64,000 bases of DNA from the NCBI RefSeq assembly GCF_001422365.1, contig NZ_LMMT01000015.1, positions 54,966-118,965 on the forward strand, read 5' to 3'. This document shows, one piece after another, positions 19,944 through 30,610 of the stretch (positions are counted from its first letter, which is position 1; every line of letters starts with the position of its first letter). This stretch comes from Pseudorhodoferax sp. Leaf265 (GTDB lineage Bacteria > Pseudomonadota > Gammaproteobacteria > Burkholderiales > Burkholderiaceae_C). Under the pieces are notes generated by a model. That model made no database searches and was not told the origin of the DNA. It saw only the letters and a list, made by a program, of their open reading frames with translations. Position numbers and translations under genes: made by a program.

Positions 19944-20497
19944 GCAGCGGCGCCGTGACGGCAGCGTTCAGCGCGCGCGAGGAAGTGCGCCAGCGGCGGC
20001 GTGGCCAGGCCGGCCGTCTTGGCCTGGTCGTCCCACAGCCGCAGCTGCACGGCCTCGTGCGCATGCGGGCGGGCGATGAAGGCGTCGGCCTGCGCCGGCG
20101 TGAACACGCCGCCCTGCAGCACCAGGCTGCGCCGCGAGTCCTCCGACAGCGCGGCGTGGTAGTGCGGCCGCGTGGCGCACAGGTAGCGCTTGGCGTCCAC
20201 ATGCCACCGGATCGGGTCGAGCACGGCGTCGCCGAACAGGCCGCGCAGGAAGGGCAGGGCGTAGAACTGGTGCAGGTCGTCGATGCCGCGCAGCGTGGGC
20301 GATGCGCCCTGGTCGTTCAGCAGATGGCCCAGGTCGTGCAGCAGGGCCGCCGTGACCAGCGTGTCGTCGGCGCCGGCCTGCTCGGCCAGCCAGGCGCACT
20401 GCAGCGCATGCGCCAGCTGCGTCACGGGCTCGCCGCTGTACTGCTCGGCGCCGCGCCGGTCGAACAGCGTGCGGATGTCGTCCAGCGTCAAGGCCAT
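19940..20497 (-). CDS. Phosphonate-locus HD domain protein (PhnZ-like)
   Basis: A 185-residue HD-domain protein of the phosphonate-operon-associated HDIG group to which PhnZ belongs. It carries the QLAHALQCAWLAE helix, ALLHDLGHLL (HD metal ligands) and the later RWHVDAKRYL and HYHAALS segments. PhnZ is a mixed-valent di-iron oxygenase that cleaves 2-amino-1-hydroxyethylphosphonate to glycine and phosphate. It normally works after PhnY, which is not in this window. The ATG at 20497 lies 7 nt after the GntR stop. Whether this copy acts on the same substrate is uncertain. Confidence 0.8.
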   Translation of the reverse strand: MALTLDDIRTLFDRRGAEQYSGEPVTQLAHALQCAWLAEQAGADDTLVTAALLHDLGHLLNDQGASPTLRGIDDLHQFYALPFLRGLFGDAVLDPIRWHVDAKRYLCATRPHYHAALSEDSRRSLVLQGGVFTPAQADAFIARPHAHEAVQLRLWDDQAKTAGLATPPLAHFLARAERCRHGAAA

Positions 20498-20504
20498 GGC
20501 CGCC

Positions 20505-21239
20505 TCAGGCCGCGACCGCACGCCGCGCCGCGCGGGCCGGCGTGGCCGCCACAGCCGGCTCGCCGGCCGCGAAGTTCTGCCGCGTGCGCTCGCGGCTGTT
20601 CATCACGTGGTCGTACATGGCCTGCCCGGCGGCATCGGCGTCGCCCGAGGCGATGGCCTTGACGATGGCGCGGTGCTCGCGCGAGTACACGGCCATCGAC
20701 TCGTCCGTGAGGTTCTTGCGCCGGAACAGCGACAGCTCGTTGACCAGCTTGCGGTAGGTGGCGGTCAGCTTGGCGTTGCCGGCCAGCTCCAGCAGCCGGT
20801 CGTGGAACTGCAGGTTGAAGCGGTGGTAGTCCTGCGCATTGCCGGCCTTCACCGCCTGGTCCATCGCCTCGACCAGCTGGCGCAGTTCGCGCACCTGGGC
20901 CGGCGTGGCGGTCTGCGCGAGCTTGCGGCCCACGTACAGGTCCATCACGGCGCGCACCTCGAAGATCTCCAGCGCCTCCTCGACCGGCACGTCGCGCACG
21001 AACACGCCGCGGTTCTTCTCGGTGCGTACCAGGCCGGCCTCTTCGAGCAGACGGAAGGCCTCGCGCACCGGCCCGCGCGACACGCCGAGCTGGTCGGCCA
21101 GCGTGGATTCGGTCAGCTTCGCGCCGGGCAGCAGCTGGCCTTCCAGAACCATGCGTTCGATTTCGTTCTGCACCAGTTTGGCCAGGGAATTGCCCTGCAG
21201 CTGTGCAATCGTCGGGTGGGTCTGGGCACTGGTGGGCAT
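20505..21239 (-). CDS. GntR family regulator (FadR/FCD subgroup) of the phosphonate locus
   Basis: A 244-residue regulator. The N-terminal winged helix (about residues 17-80; LVQNEIERMVLEGQLLPGAK, LADQLGVSRGPVREAFRLLE) is followed by an all-helical FCD effector domain with the expected metal-site residues (ARG/EVRAVMDLY, FHDRLLE, EHRAIVKAI). The real start is taken as 21239 (MPTSAQ), because the longer frame runs into the intergenic promoter region. It sits divergent from the phosphonate transport/catabolism operon and next to a large palindrome (21269-21301), so it likely autoregulates and controls both arms. Confidence 0.9.
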   Translation of the reverse strand: MPTSAQTHPTIAQLQGNSLAKLVQNEIERMVLEGQLLPGAKLTESTLADQLGVSRGPVREAFRLLEEAGLVRTEKNRGVFVRDVPVEEALEIFEVRAVMDLYVGRKLAQTATPAQVRELRQLVEAMDQAVKAGNAQDYHRFNLQFHDRLLELAGNAKLTATYRKLVNELSLFRRKNLTDESMAVYSREHRAIVKAIASGDADAAGQAMYDHVMNSRERTRQNFAAGEPAVAATPARAARRAVAA

Positions 21240-21268
21240 GCTAGCAAAGGGTGGGTTGCAGAGTGAAG

Positions 21269-21301
21269 ATTGTCTACGATTTGCGATCTGCAATAGACAA
21301 T
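21269..21301. promoter_or_regulatory. Palindromic candidate GntR operator
   Basis: Perfect 8-bp arms ATTGTCTA (21269-21276) and TAGACAAT (21294-21301) flank an inner TTGC/GCAA pair, giving an interrupted 33-bp dyad. It lies in the divergent gap between the GntR gene and the phosphonate ABC receptor gene. The half site TTGTCTACGA resembles the TTGTATACAA type bound by many FadR-subgroup GntR proteins. Confidence 0.6.
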
Positions 21302-21402
21302 CAGCGATCCTGGCGCGCATTTTGCATCGTCTCCGTGTCATGAGGATGACATTTGCACTTGGCACATTGCCGGCTGTTCTTCCCAGACCCAGGAGTCGTT
21401 TC

Positions 21403-22445
21403 ATGCCGTTCGCCCCCCTCTCCAAGACTGTCGCAGCGCTGGCCATCGGCCTGGCCTTCGGTGCCGCTGCGCATGCGCAGAAGACCGACCTCACGGTCTA
21501 CACCGCGCTGGAGACCGACCAGCTCAAGGCCTACCAGGAAGCCTTCAACAAGGTGCACCCCGACATCGCCATCAAGTGGGTGCGCGACTCCACCGGCGTG
21601 GTCACGGCCAAGCTGCTGGCCGAGAAGGCCAACCCGCAGGCCGACGTGATCTGGGGCGTGGCCGCCTCCAGCCTGGCGCTGTTCGACAAGAACGGCATGC
21701 TGGAACCCTATGCGCCGCTGAACCTGGACGCCATCATGGCCAAGTACCGCGACAAGAAGACCCCGCCGGCCTGGTGGGGCATGGACGTGTTCGGCGCCAC
21801 GGTGTGCTTCAACACGGTGGAAGCCAAGAAGCGCAACATCCCGCTGCCCACCAGCTGGCACGACCTGACCAAGCCCGAGTTCAAGGGCCAGGTGGTGATG
21901 CCCAACCCGGCCTCCTCGGGCACCGGCTACTTCGACGTGGCGGCCTGGCTGCAGATGTGGGGCGACGACAACGGCAAGGGCGGCGGCTGGAAGTACATGG
22001 ACGCGCTGCACCAGAACATCGCGCAGTACACGCATTCGGGCTCCAAGCCCTGCAACATGGCGGCGGCCGGCGAGTTCGTGGCCGGCATCTCGTTCGAGTA
22101 CCGCGGCTACACCAACAAGGCCAAGGGCGCCCCCATCGAGCTGGTGTTCCCCAAGGAAGGCCTGGGCTGGGACCTGGAAGGCTTCGCCATCCACAAGGGC
22201 ACGAAGAAGCTCGACGCCGCCAAGAAGCTGGCCGACTGGGCTTCGTCCAAGGACGCGATGCTGCTGTACGGCAAGAACTTCGCCGTCACCGCGCAGCCCG
22301 GCGTGGCGCCCAAGCTGGCCCACATCCCGGCCGACTACGAGGCGCGCCTGATCAAGATGGACTTCGACCAGTCGGCCACCAGCCGCGAGCGCGTGCTGAC
22401 CGAGTGGACCCGCCGTTACGACGCCAAGAGCGAAGCGAAGAAGTG

Positions 22446-22446
<1 letters not shown>
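21403..22446 (+). CDS. phnS2: 2-aminoethylphosphonate ABC transporter substrate-binding protein
   Basis: A 347-residue periplasmic iron/phosphonate-type binding protein with a cleaved signal peptide (AAHA|QKTD). Family motifs are [39 protein letters not shown] and [12 protein letters not shown]. This is the binding component of the AEP transporter group found next to phosphonatase genes. AGGAG precedes the ATG by 7 nt. It heads a rightward operon in which successive genes overlap by 1-4 bases. Substrate is inferred from family and from phnX in the same operon. Confidence 0.9.
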
Positions 22447-23569
<1,123 letters not shown>

Positions 23570-23573
<4 letters not shown>

Positions 23574-25276
23574 GCACCGTGGCCACCACCGTGCACCTGC
23601 CCGCACCGCGCCTGCGCCAGGGCCTGGGCGACCGGCTGCCCCAGCTGGGCCTGCTGGTGGTGGCGCTGCTGCTGGTCGTGGGCCTGCTGGCGCCGCTGTT
23701 CGCCATCCTGGCCCAGGCCTTCCGGGGCGGGGCCGGCCCGGCCGCGTTCATCGCCTACCTGGGCTCGCCCGCGCTGCTCGGCAGCCTGTGGAACAGCCTG
23801 TGGGTGTCGCTGCTGGTCACGGCCATCGTGGTGCCGCTGGCCTTCACCTTCGCCTATGCGCTCACGCGCAGCTGCGTGCCGTTCAAGGGCCTGCTGCGCA
23901 CCGTGATGCTGCTGCCGCTGCTGGCACCCTCGCTGCTGTCGGCCATCTCGGTGATCTACTGGTTCGGCAACCAGGGCATCGCCAGGGACTTCTGGCAGGC
24001 GCTGGGCTTCGACAGCATCTACGGCGCCAGCGGCATCGTGCTGGCGCAGTGCTTCGCCACCTTCCCGCACGTGCTGATGATCCTGGTCACGGCGCTGGCG
24101 CTGGCCGACGCGCGGCTGTACGAGGCCGCCGACGCGCTGGGCACCTCCACCGTGCGCAAGTTCTTCACCGTCACGCTGCCGGGCGCCAAGTACGGCCTGG
24201 TCTCGGCCGCGCTGGTCTGCTTCACGCTGGTCATCACCGACTTCGGCATCCCCAAGGTGGTGGGCGGCAGCTTCAACGTGCTGGCCACCGACGTGTTCAA
24301 GCTCGTGATCGGCCAGCAGGACTTCCAGCGCGGCGCGGTGGTGGCCCTGCTGCTGCTGGCGCCGGCTGTGCTGAGCTTCGGCATCGACGCGGCCGTGCAG
24401 CGCCGCCAGACCGCCACGCTCACGGCGCGCGCCGTGGCCCTGGTGCCGCGGCCCCGGCGTCGCTTCGATGTGGCGATGGCGCTGTACTGCGGCGCCATCG
24501 TGGCGCTGGTGCTGGCGATGTTCGGCATGGCGGTGTTCGCGTCCTTCGCCACCTTCTGGCCCTACAACCTCGCGCCCAGCCTCAACCATTACGTGGCCGG
24601 CCTGCTGGACGCCGGCCTGGGCGGCGCCATGCTCAACAGCCTCAAGCTGGCGGCCTGCACGGCCGTGGCCGGCACGCTGGTGGTGTTCATGGGCGCCTAC
24701 CTGCTGGAGAAGACGCGCGGCCTGGGTGCGGTGCGCCCGGTGCTGCGGCTCATGGCCACGCTGCCCATGGCCGTGCCGGGCCTGGTGCTGGGGCTGGGCT
24801 ACATCTTCTTCTTCAACGCGCCGGGCAATCCGCTGGGCGGGCTGTACCAGACGCTGGCGCTGATGGTGCTGTGCACCGTGGTGCACTTCTACACCACGGG
24901 CCACATCACCATGGTCACGGCGCTCAAGTCCATCGACGGCGAGTTCGAGTCCGTCTCGGCCTCGCTCAAGGTGCCGCTGCTCACCACGCTGCGGCGCGTC
25001 ACGCTGCCGATCTGCCTACCGGCGCTGCTGGACGTGTCGCGCTACTTCTTCATCAACGCCATGACCACCATCTCGGCGCTGGTGTTCCTGTATGCGCCCG
25101 ACACGCGCGTGGCCTCGCTGGCCATCCTGAACCTGGACGAAGCCGGCGACACCGGCCCCGCCGCGGCCATGGCCGTGCTGATCGCCGCCACCTCGGCCGT
25201 GGTCACGCTGCTGTACCTGGCGGTGGGCAAGCTGGTGGAGCGGCGCACGCAGGCCTGGAAGGCGCCCGCGCGATGA
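23570..25276 (+). CDS. phnU2: 2-aminoethylphosphonate ABC transporter permease (fused, two membrane domains)
   Basis: A 568-residue inner-membrane protein with two binding-protein-dependent transport domains in one chain (about 12 helices). Each half has an EAA loop: near [20 protein letters not shown] in the first half and near [20 protein letters not shown] in the second. The start is the GTG at 23570, which overlaps the ATPase stop (GTGA). An earlier in-frame opening lies inside the ATPase gene and is ignored. A fused permease is typical of this AEP-transporter subgroup and of Fe(III) FbpB-like systems. Confidence 0.92.
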
Positions 25277-25956
25277 CGCCCCGACTTGCCTTGTTCGACC
25301 TCGACAACACGCTGCTGACAGGCGACAGCGAGGTGCTGTGGCTCGACTACCTGCGCGCCCGCGGCCTGCTCGATGCGGCCATGGCCGCACGCAACGCCGA
25401 GATGGACCGCCGCTACCACGCCGGCGAGGCCACGCCGTCTGAGTTCTGCGGCTTCTACGCCGCGCTGTTCGCGGGCCGCACGCCGCAGCAGTGGCAGCCG
25501 CTGCGCGACGACTACTTCGCCACCGTGCTGGCGCCGCGCCTGCCGCCCGCCGCCCACGCGCTCGTGCAGCAGCACCGCGCGGCCGGCGACCGGCTGGTGC
25601 TGACCACCGCCTCCAGCCGCATCCTGGCCGAGCCCAGCGCGCAGGCGCTGGACTTCCCGCACCTGATCGCCACCGAGCTGGAGACCGCGGCCGATGGCCG
25701 CTTCACCGGCCGCACCGCCGGCACGCTGAACATGCGCGAAGGCAAGCGCGCGCGGCTGCGCGACTGGCTGGCCGCGCGCGGGGAAGACGCCGATGCCGCG
25801 CTGGCCAGCGCCGCCTTCTACAGCGATTCCATCAACGACCTGCCGCTGCTGCTGGCGGTGGGCCACCCCTGCGCCGTCGACCCCGATGCGCAGCTGCTGG
25901 CCCAGGCACAGCAGCGCCACTGGCCCGTCCTGCGGCTGCAACGCGATTTCCCATGA
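25273..25956 (+). CDS. HAD-IB family phosphatase (SerB-like)
   Basis: A 227-residue haloacid dehalogenase-type hydrolase. Motif I is FDLDNTLL, motif II is LTTASS and motif III/IV is FYSDSINDLPLL, as in the HAD-IB phosphoserine phosphatase-like group. Its ATG overlaps the permease stop (ATGA), so it is firmly part of the phosphonate operon. Its substrate is not known. A phosphorylated phosphonate intermediate, or a transport-linked phosphate ester, is possible but not shown. Confidence 0.88.
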   Translation: MTPRLALFDLDNTLLTGDSEVLWLDYLRARGLLDAAMAARNAEMDRRYHAGEATPSEFCGFYAALFAGRTPQQWQPLRDDYFATVLAPRLPPAAHALVQQHRAAGDRLVLTTASSRILAEPSAQALDFPHLIATELETAADGRFTGRTAGTLNMREGKRARLRDWLAARGEDADAALASAAFYSDSINDLPLLLAVGHPCAVDPDAQLLAQAQQRHWPVLRLQRDFP

Positions 25957-27077
25957 ACCCCTCCACCCACTTCGACCTGGTCGTGGTCGGCGCCGGCATC
26001 GTCGGCCTGGCCCATGCGTACACCGCTGCGAAGCGCGGCCTCAAGGTCTGCGTGGTCGAGCGCGATGCGGCCTGCGTCGGCGCCTCGATCCGCAACTTCG
26101 GCTTCATCACCGTCACCGGCCAGGGTGCCGGCGACACCTGGCGACGCGCCCGGCGTGCGCGCGAGGTCTGGGGCGAGGTCGCGCCGCAGGCCGGCATCCA
26201 AGCCGTGCACCACGGCCTGTACCTCACGGCCTTCCGGCCCGCGGCCCACACCGTGCTCGAAGCCTTCCTGCGCACACCGATGGGTACCGGCTGCGAACTG
26301 CTGGACACGGGCGAGGCCGCCCGCCGCGCCCCCGCGCTGCAGCTGCAAGGCGCGCAGAGCGTGCTCTACAGCCCGCACGAGATGCGCGTGGAGTCGCGCA
26401 CCGCCATCGGCCTCCTGGCGCGCTGGCTGGCCGAGGCGCATGGCGTGGTGTTCCGCTTCGGCGAGGCGGTGCTCGAAGTGGCCACGCCGCGCGTGCGCAC
26501 GGCGCGCGCCGTGCTGCACGCCGAGCGCGTGGCCGTCTGCACCAACACCGAGCTGCACGGCCTGTTCGCCGAGCGGCTGGCGCCGCACGCGCTGCGCCTG
26601 TGCCAGCTGCAGATGCTGCGCGTGCGGCCCGAGCCCGGCTTCCAGCTGCCCGGCGCGGTGATGGCCGACCTGAGCCTGGTGCGCTACCACGGCTACAGCC
26701 GGCTGCCCGAGGCCGCGCCGCTCAAGGCCCAGATGCAGCGCGAGGAGGGCGAATCGCTGGCCCACGGCATCCACCTGATCGTGGTGCAGAGCGCCGACGG
26801 CACGCTGGTGGTGGGCGATTCGCACCACTACGGCGCCGCGCCCGAGCCCTTCGCCGACCAGCGCGTGGACGCGCTGATCCTGCGCCACCTGCGCGAGACC
26901 TTGCGCCTGCGCAGCTGCGAGGTGACCGAACGCTGGGTCGGCACCTATCCTTCGTCGGCTGAGACCGACTGCCTGATCGACCGGCCCGACGACGCCACCC
27001 GTGTCGTGCTGGTCACCAGCGGCACCGGTGCGAGCACCGCCTTCGGCATCGCCGAAGACGTGTTCGCCGCCTGGTGA
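25953..27077 (+). CDS. FAD-dependent oxidoreductase of phosphonate operons (DAO fold)
   Basis: A 374-residue flavoprotein. The N-terminal FAD motif VVVGAGIVGLAHAYTAAKRG is followed by SIRNFGFITVTGQG. The C-terminus carries RWVGTYPSS and VTSGTGASTAFGIAED. It belongs to the TIGR03364-like group that occurs next to phnX. Enzymes of this group are thought to oxidise the amine of (N-methyl) 2-aminoethylphosphonate to phosphonoacetaldehyde, taking the place of the PhnW transaminase. Its ATG overlaps the HAD stop (ATGA). phnW is absent here, which fits that role. Confidence 0.86.
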   Translation: MNPSTHFDLVVVGAGIVGLAHAYTAAKRGLKVCVVERDAACVGASIRNFGFITVTGQGAGDTWRRARRAREVWGEVAPQAGIQAVHHGLYLTAFRPAAHTVLEAFLRTPMGTGCELLDTGEAARRAPALQLQGAQSVLYSPHEMRVESRTAIGLLARWLAEAHGVVFRFGEAVLEVATPRVRTARAVLHAERVAVCTNTELHGLFAERLAPHALRLCQLQMLRVRPEPGFQLPGAVMADLSLVRYHGYSRLPEAAPLKAQMQREEGESLAHGIHLIVVQSADGTLVVGDSHHYGAAPEPFADQRVDALILRHLRETLRLRSCEVTERWVGTYPSSAETDCLIDRPDDATRVVLVTSGTGASTAFGIAEDVFAAW

Positions 27078-27103
27078 ACCCATCCACCCCGAGAGACAAC
27101 ACC

Positions 27104-27952
27104 ATGCAAACGACCGCCTCCGCACCCACACCCGTCTCCACCGCCCGCGACCGCCTGAGCGCCGTGGTGTTCGACTGGGCCGGCACCATCCTGGATTTCG
27201 GCTCCTGCGCGCCCATGGGCGCCTTCGTGCGGCTGTTCGAGCAATTCGGCATCCACATCAGCATCGCGCAGGCGCGCGGCCCCATGGGCCTGGCCAAGTG
27301 GGACCACATCCAGGCCCTCACGCGCCTGCCCGACGTCGCCGCGCAATGGGAAACCCAGTACGGCCAGTTGCCCGGCAAGGCCGACATCGACCGCCTGTAC
27401 GAGGTCTTCACGCCGCTCAACGCCGCCGTGGTGCCCGATTTCGCCGCCTTCATCCCCGGCGCGCTGGAGGCCGTGGCCGCGGTGCGTGCGCGCGGCCTCA
27501 AGGTCGGCTCCACCACGGGCTACAACCGGCCCATCATGGAGGTGGTGACGGCCATCGCGGCCCGGGGCGGCTACGTGCCCGACAACCTGGTCTGCGCCGG
27601 CGACCAGGCCACCGGCCGGCCCACGCCGCTCATGATGTGGCGCTGCTTCGCCGACCTGGGCATCTGCTGGCCCGCCACGGTGGTCAAGGTCGACGACACC
27701 GAGGTCGGCATCGAGGAGGGCCTGAACGCCGGCACCTGGGCCGTGGGCGTGGCCGTGAGCGGCAACGCCATGGGCCTGCCGCTGGCCGACTGGCAGGCGC
27801 TGTCGCCGGCCGAGCAGGGCATCCGCCGGGCGGAGGCCGTGGCCAGGCTGCGCGCCGCCGGCGCCCACTACGTGATCGACTCCGTGGCCGACCTGCCGCC
27901 CGTGCTCGACGCCATCGCCGAGCGGTTGGCGCGCGGCGAGCAGCCGCGTTGA
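27104..27952 (+). CDS. phnX: Phosphonoacetaldehyde hydrolase (phosphonatase)
   Basis: A 282-residue HAD hydrolase that breaks the C-P bond of phosphonoacetaldehyde to give acetaldehyde and phosphate. The nucleophilic Asp is in VVFDWAGTILDFGS, the Schiff-base Lys in MGLAKWDHIQAL, and the motif II region is GSTTGYNRPIM. The ATG at 27104 is preceded by GAGAG and is preferred to the GTG at 27074 that overlaps the oxidoreductase stop. Last gene of the phosphonate operon. Confidence 0.95.
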   Translation: MQTTASAPTPVSTARDRLSAVVFDWAGTILDFGSCAPMGAFVRLFEQFGIHISIAQARGPMGLAKWDHIQALTRLPDVAAQWETQYGQLPGKADIDRLYEVFTPLNAAVVPDFAAFIPGALEAVAAVRARGLKVGSTTGYNRPIMEVVTAIAARGGYVPDNLVCAGDQATGRPTPLMMWRCFADLGICWPATVVKVDDTEVGIEEGLNAGTWAVGVAVSGNAMGLPLADWQALSPAEQGIRRAEAVARLRAAGAHYVIDSVADLPPVLDAIAERLARGEQPR

Positions 27953-28010
27953 GCGCGCGACCGGTGCGCCCCGGCGTGTGGCGCCGCGGTGGCGCGGCCC
28001 TGGAAGCCGG

Positions 28011-30527
28011 CTAGGCCGGGCCCGCGCCAGGCGCGGCACCCGGCACGCTGTCTGCCGCGGCCGGCGCGGCGCCCAGCAGCCGCACCTCGCGCTGCGGGAA
28101 CGGAATCGCCACACCCGCCGCCTCCAGCGCGGCCAGCACGCGCACCAGCACCGCGCTGCGCACCGTCACCCAGTCGTTCACGTCGCGCGTCCACACGCGC
28201 AGCGAGCAGTTGAGCGCGCTGTCGCCGTAGCCCGTCATCACGGCCACCGGTGCAGGCTCTGACGCCACGCCCGGCGTGCCGCGTGCCGTCTCCACCAGCA
28301 GGGCCAGCACCTGGGCGGGATCGGCGCCATAGGCCACGCCCACCGGCACCTCGATGCGGCGGCTGCGGTCGAACAGCGTCCAGTTCACGAGGTTGCCGCC
28401 CAGCAGCAGGCCGTTGGGCATCACCACGTCGGCGCCCTCGAAGGTGCGGATGGTGGTGGCGCGCAGCCCGATCTCGCGCACCGAGCCCGAGATGCCGGCC
28501 GCGTCCACGATGTCGCCGGGCTGGATCGGCCGCTCGAACATCAGCACCAGGCCCGACACGAAATGGTTGACCACGTTCTGCAGCCCGAAGCCGATGCCCA
28601 CGCCCAGCGCGCCGAACACCAGCGTGAGCTGGCTGACCTTGAAGCCCGCGGCCGACAACGCCACCAGAAAGCCCAGCACCAGCACGCCGTAGTAGCTCAG
28701 CGTGGCGATGCTGTTGCCCACGCCGCGCGGCAGCCGCGCGTGCTCGTGCAGCTCCTCGCGCAGCAGCCCGCGCACGCCGCGCGCGGCCCACCAGGCCAGC
28801 CACACGGCCAGCGCGAAGACCAGCACGTCGCCCAGGTGGATGGAGACCTCGCCCACCTCCACGCCGACGTCCAGCACCGCCGCCCCGATCTGCTGCGCCG
28901 GCCGCAGCACGCGCAGCCGCTCCATGGTGTAGGCCAGCCAGCCCAGCGCGGCGGCCAGCAGCAGCACGCGGCGGCAGGCCGCCAGCAACTGCGGCGCATG
29001 CTGCTGCACCGCACGCCGGCGCGCGAACTCGGGCTGGCGCAGCAGCGCCTGCACCAGGCCCAGGCTGGCCGCCACGGCGGCGTAGAGCATCAGCGCGAAG
29101 TAGCCGCTGTCGATCACGCCGCTGGTCAGCGTCTCCGCCAGCGTGACATTGCCGCCGATGTTGCAGGCCGCCGAGACGCCCAGCAGCACCAGCACCACCC
29201 AGCCGGCCCGGTGCCCGGCCTGGCGCAGCCGCGCACTGGGCGCATTCGGCGCACCGGGCGCCGCGGCCATGCGGGCGATGGCGCGTTGCATCTGCCAGGT
29301 CAGCCCCAGCGCCAGCAGCGTCAGCGCCAGCAGGTAGAGCCGGTACAGGCCGGGGCTGGCCGACAGCACGCCGCCCACGCGGTCGGCCAGGTACAGGCCG
29401 ACGGCCACGTAGGGCCAGCTGCCCAGCGCCTGCAGCACGCCGGACGGCAGCAGCCGCAGCACCGGCACCAGTGCGATGAGCAGGGCGGCCTCGGCCACCA
29501 GCAGCGGCGCGTCGGGCTCCAGCACCAGCACCGCCAGCATGGACAGCAGCAGCCAGGTGGAGAAGGGACGGCGCAGCGCGCGCTCCACATGCTGGTCGCC
29601 CGGCCGTGCGGCGGGGCGGCTGCGCCAGGTCAGCCACAGGACCAGCGGCAGCAGCAACAGCTCGAGCAGGCGCAGCGCCTGCACGTTGCTGCTGCCGTCG
29701 GCCTGGTAGTCCTCGGCAAAGCGGGTCTCGATGCCCAGGCTGCGCTCCGCCTGGTCCAGGGCCTGGCCCGGCGTGCCCAGCGCGGGCCACTGCACCCACA
29801 GCGGCGGCACGTCGCGCCGCAGCAGCCGGCGGTCGATCTCGTCGATGGCCGCCTCGGTGGCGGCGCTGCCGGCCTGGATGCGTGCCTTGAGTTCGCTGGC
29901 GCGCTGGTGCAGCGCCACCTGCTGGTCCAGCGCGGTGGAAAGCGCGGCCTCGGTCGCGTCGACCGCGTCCAGCATGCCCTGCACGCGCGCGGCCAGCACG
30001 GCCGGCAGGTTGTCGAGCAGGCCCTCGGCCCGCGTGGCGGCCCAGGCCATGCGGCGCTGCGCCAGCTGGGCCAGCTGCTCGCCATAGGGCGCCAGGCTGC
30101 GCTGGGCGCGCGCCTGCCAGGCGTCGAAGCGGCGTTCGTCGAAGCGCCAGTGCCGGCCCAGGCTCTCCAGCCGCATCACGGGCAGGTCGGCCATCGCCAC
30201 GCCGCCGCCGGCGCGCTGCTTGCCGTCCACGGCCGCGGCGATGCGTTCGAGATCCCGCGCCAGAGCGGGCGTGGGGTCGGGCGCGGCCAGCAGCTGGCGC
30301 GCGCGGTCGACCAGGCCCTGGTCTTCGTCGGCGCGGGCCAGGATGGCACCCACCGGGATCGGCGCCACGCCGGCCGCCGCGGGCGCCACCGGCACGGAGG
30401 CCGCAGGCAGCGCCTGTGCGGCGACGGGCCAGGGCGCCAGCCACGCGGCCAGCCACAGCAGGCCGCACAGCAGCCGGGCGCGGGAGCCCGCGAACGAGGG
30501 GAGGGGGGCGCGGGTGGAAGTGGGCAT
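28011..30527 (-). CDS. Large mechanosensitive ion channel of the MscS family
   Basis: An 838-residue membrane protein. A signal peptide (ends near PVAAQA) leads into a periplasmic coiled-coil-rich domain (to about residue 300), then around ten transmembrane helices. The C-terminal MscS core is at about 640-830, with pore helix segment FGALGVGIGFGLQNVVNHFVSGL and beta-domain FERPIQPGDIVD. This architecture is that of MscK/YbiO/DUF3772-type channels, which relieve turgor on osmotic downshift. The start MPTSTR at 30527 is chosen as it gives a clean signal peptide. It is transcribed toward phnX (convergent) and downstream of a PACE pump gene. Confidence 0.9.
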   Translation of the reverse strand: MPTSTRAPLPSFAGSRARLLCGLLWLAAWLAPWPVAAQALPAASVPVAPAAAGVAPIPVGAILARADEDQGLVDRARQLLAAPDPTPALARDLERIAAAVDGKQRAGGGVAMADLPVMRLESLGRHWRFDERRFDAWQARAQRSLAPYGEQLAQLAQRRMAWAATRAEGLLDNLPAVLAARVQGMLDAVDATEAALSTALDQQVALHQRASELKARIQAGSAATEAAIDEIDRRLLRRDVPPLWVQWPALGTPGQALDQAERSLGIETRFAEDYQADGSSNVQALRLLELLLLPLVLWLTWRSRPAARPGDQHVERALRRPFSTWLLLSMLAVLVLEPDAPLLVAEAALLIALVPVLRLLPSGVLQALGSWPYVAVGLYLADRVGGVLSASPGLYRLYLLALTLLALGLTWQMQRAIARMAAAPGAPNAPSARLRQAGHRAGWVVLVLLGVSAACNIGGNVTLAETLTSGVIDSGYFALMLYAAVAASLGLVQALLRQPEFARRRAVQQHAPQLLAACRRVLLLAAALGWLAYTMERLRVLRPAQQIGAAVLDVGVEVGEVSIHLGDVLVFALAVWLAWWAARGVRGLLREELHEHARLPRGVGNSIATLSYYGVLVLGFLVALSAAGFKVSQLTLVFGALGVGIGFGLQNVVNHFVSGLVLMFERPIQPGDIVDAAGISGSVREIGLRATTIRTFEGADVVMPNGLLLGGNLVNWTLFDRSRRIEVPVGVAYGADPAQVLALLVETARGTPGVASEPAPVAVMTGYGDSALNCSLRVWTRDVNDWVTVRSAVLVRVLAALEAAGVAIPFPQREVRLLGAAPAAADSVPGAAPGAGPA

Positions 30528-30610
30528 GGGCGGCCCGCAGTATGCGTTGGCCGCGTGCCGCGCCGGTGGCCGCCGCGCCTGCCTGGACGGCGGGCGCGGC
30601 GCAGGGCGTG

